This document shows positions 22,905 to 23,274 of a stretch of 23,274 bases of DNA, piece by piece. Source of the stretch: B2-G16 sp964528085. Lineage in GTDB: Bacteria; Bipolaricaulota; Bipolaricaulia; UBA7950; UBA9294. Every line of letters starts with the position of its first letter. Within the stretch, counting starts at the first letter, position 1. The stretch covers positions 1 to 23,274 of the forward strand of contig CAZGRE010000022.1 of assembly GCA_964528085.1 (NCBI GenBank). The letters run 5' to 3'. The position numbers and the translations under genes are program-made. The notes below the pieces were generated by a model, which made no database searches, was not told where the DNA came from, and saw only the letters and a list, made by a program, of their open reading frames with translations.

Positions 22905-23213
22905 GTGGAGATCACACGGGTTGAAGTGCGTCCGATGCGCAACGAGGGGAACCTGAAGGCGTTCTGCTCGGTTGTATTCGACGATGTCTTCATCGTTCAC
23001 AGCGTCAAGGTGATCCAGGGTAAGGAGAGCCTGTTCGTCGCCATGCCGAGCCGGGAGGTGAAGGACGGGGAGTTCCGCGATACTGCCCACCCGATCGACA
23101 ACAACTTCCGTTTGAAGATGGAACAGGCTATCCTTGAACGGTACAGGGAGATCGTCGGCGAGGACGGATCACGCGATGAACTCCCGACCGAGGATATAAG
23201 TTTTAGGGCGTAG
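22905..23213 (+). CDS. spoVG: SpoVG family regulator
   Basis: GTG at 22905 is preceded by a GGGAGAGG stretch. The 102-aa product matches SpoVG along its length: MEITRVEVRP at the start, LKAFCSVVFDD, FIVHSVKVIQGKESLFVAMPSR, then DGEFRDTAHPI and a C-terminal helix REKMEQ-like (FRLKMEQAILERYREI). SpoVG proteins are small site-specific nucleic-acid-binding regulators. They were first known from sporulation and division control in Bacillus but are widespread in non-sporulating bacteria, so its presence is not evidence of sporulation. Its last three codons (AGG GCG TAG) lie inside the tRNA-Gln gene, an overlap of ten bases. Confidence 0.94.
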   Translation: MEITRVEVRPMRNEGNLKAFCSVVFDDVFIVHSVKVIQGKESLFVAMPSREVKDGEFRDTAHPIDNNFRLKMEQAILERYREIVGEDGSRDELPTEDISFRA

Positions 23214-23274
23214 CCAAGCGGTAAGGCAGCGGCCTTTGGAGCCGTGATCGGAGGTTCGAATCCTCCCGCCCTAA
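23204..23274 (+). tRNA. tRNA-Gln (anticodon TTG)
   Basis: Full cloverleaf by eye. Acceptor TAGGGCG (23204-23210) pairs with CGCCCTA (23267-23273), and discriminator A is at 23274. The D arm is GCC/GGC. The anticodon stem is GCGGC/GCCGT with loop CTTTGGA, giving anticodon TTG (23236-23238). The T arm is GGAGG/CCTCC with loop TTCGAAT. The window ends at the discriminator base, so an encoded CCA cannot be checked. No promoter of its own is evident; it is probably made from the spoVG transcript. Confidence 0.95.

Noticed and set aside
22905..23213. SpoVG as a sign of a spore former
   Set aside because: SpoVG family proteins are common in non-sporulating bacteria, and no other sporulation gene is present in the window.

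Overview
The window is about 23 kb of GC-rich bacterial chromosome. It reads like a draft metagenome-derived or uncultured genome: a 100-N scaffold gap interrupts feoB. My best guess at the source is a deep-branching diderm such as Candidatus Bipolaricaulota (Acetothermia/OP1). This is inference from high GC, many PKD lipoproteins, a SpoVG protein outside an obvious sporulation context, a LonB-like COG1067 protease and a PorV-like outer-membrane protein. There is no rRNA or other marker to settle it.

Left part (1-8958): cell surface. A minus-strand gene encodes a small secreted protein with a C-terminal membrane anchor. A roughly 700 bp non-coding stretch follows, with promoters at both ends and a palindromic repeat. 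Next come a 984-aa secreted multi-repeat protein ending in a FlgD/T9SS-type-A-like domain and a 318-aa PorV/UPF0164-like outer-membrane protein, separated by a UUCG hairpin and closed by a strong terminator. Two PKD-repeat lipoprotein genes follow on the plus strand, and a third PKD lipoprotein faces them.

Middle (8951-16001): a LonB-like S16 protease is translationally coupled to the third PKD lipoprotein. A secreted phospholipase-D-like protein diverges from it through overlapping promoters. Then come an NfeD/ClpP-class membrane protease with a small membrane-anchored partner, an EamA transporter, and a fourth PKD lipoprotein.

Right part (16032-23274): a compact iron-uptake operon feoA-fur-feoB reads leftwards from a near-consensus Fur box. 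Divergent from it is an endonuclease-III/MagIII-like DNA glycosylase. A second EamA transporter, mutS2, spoVG and a tRNA-Gln gene that overlaps the 3' end of spoVG complete the window.

The gene layout is extremely tight. All four convergent gene pairs have stop codons lying between 4 bp overlapped and 4 bp apart, and each junction is palindromic. Several same-strand neighbours overlap by a few bases. No CRISPR array, insertion sequence, phage gene or rRNA is visible.
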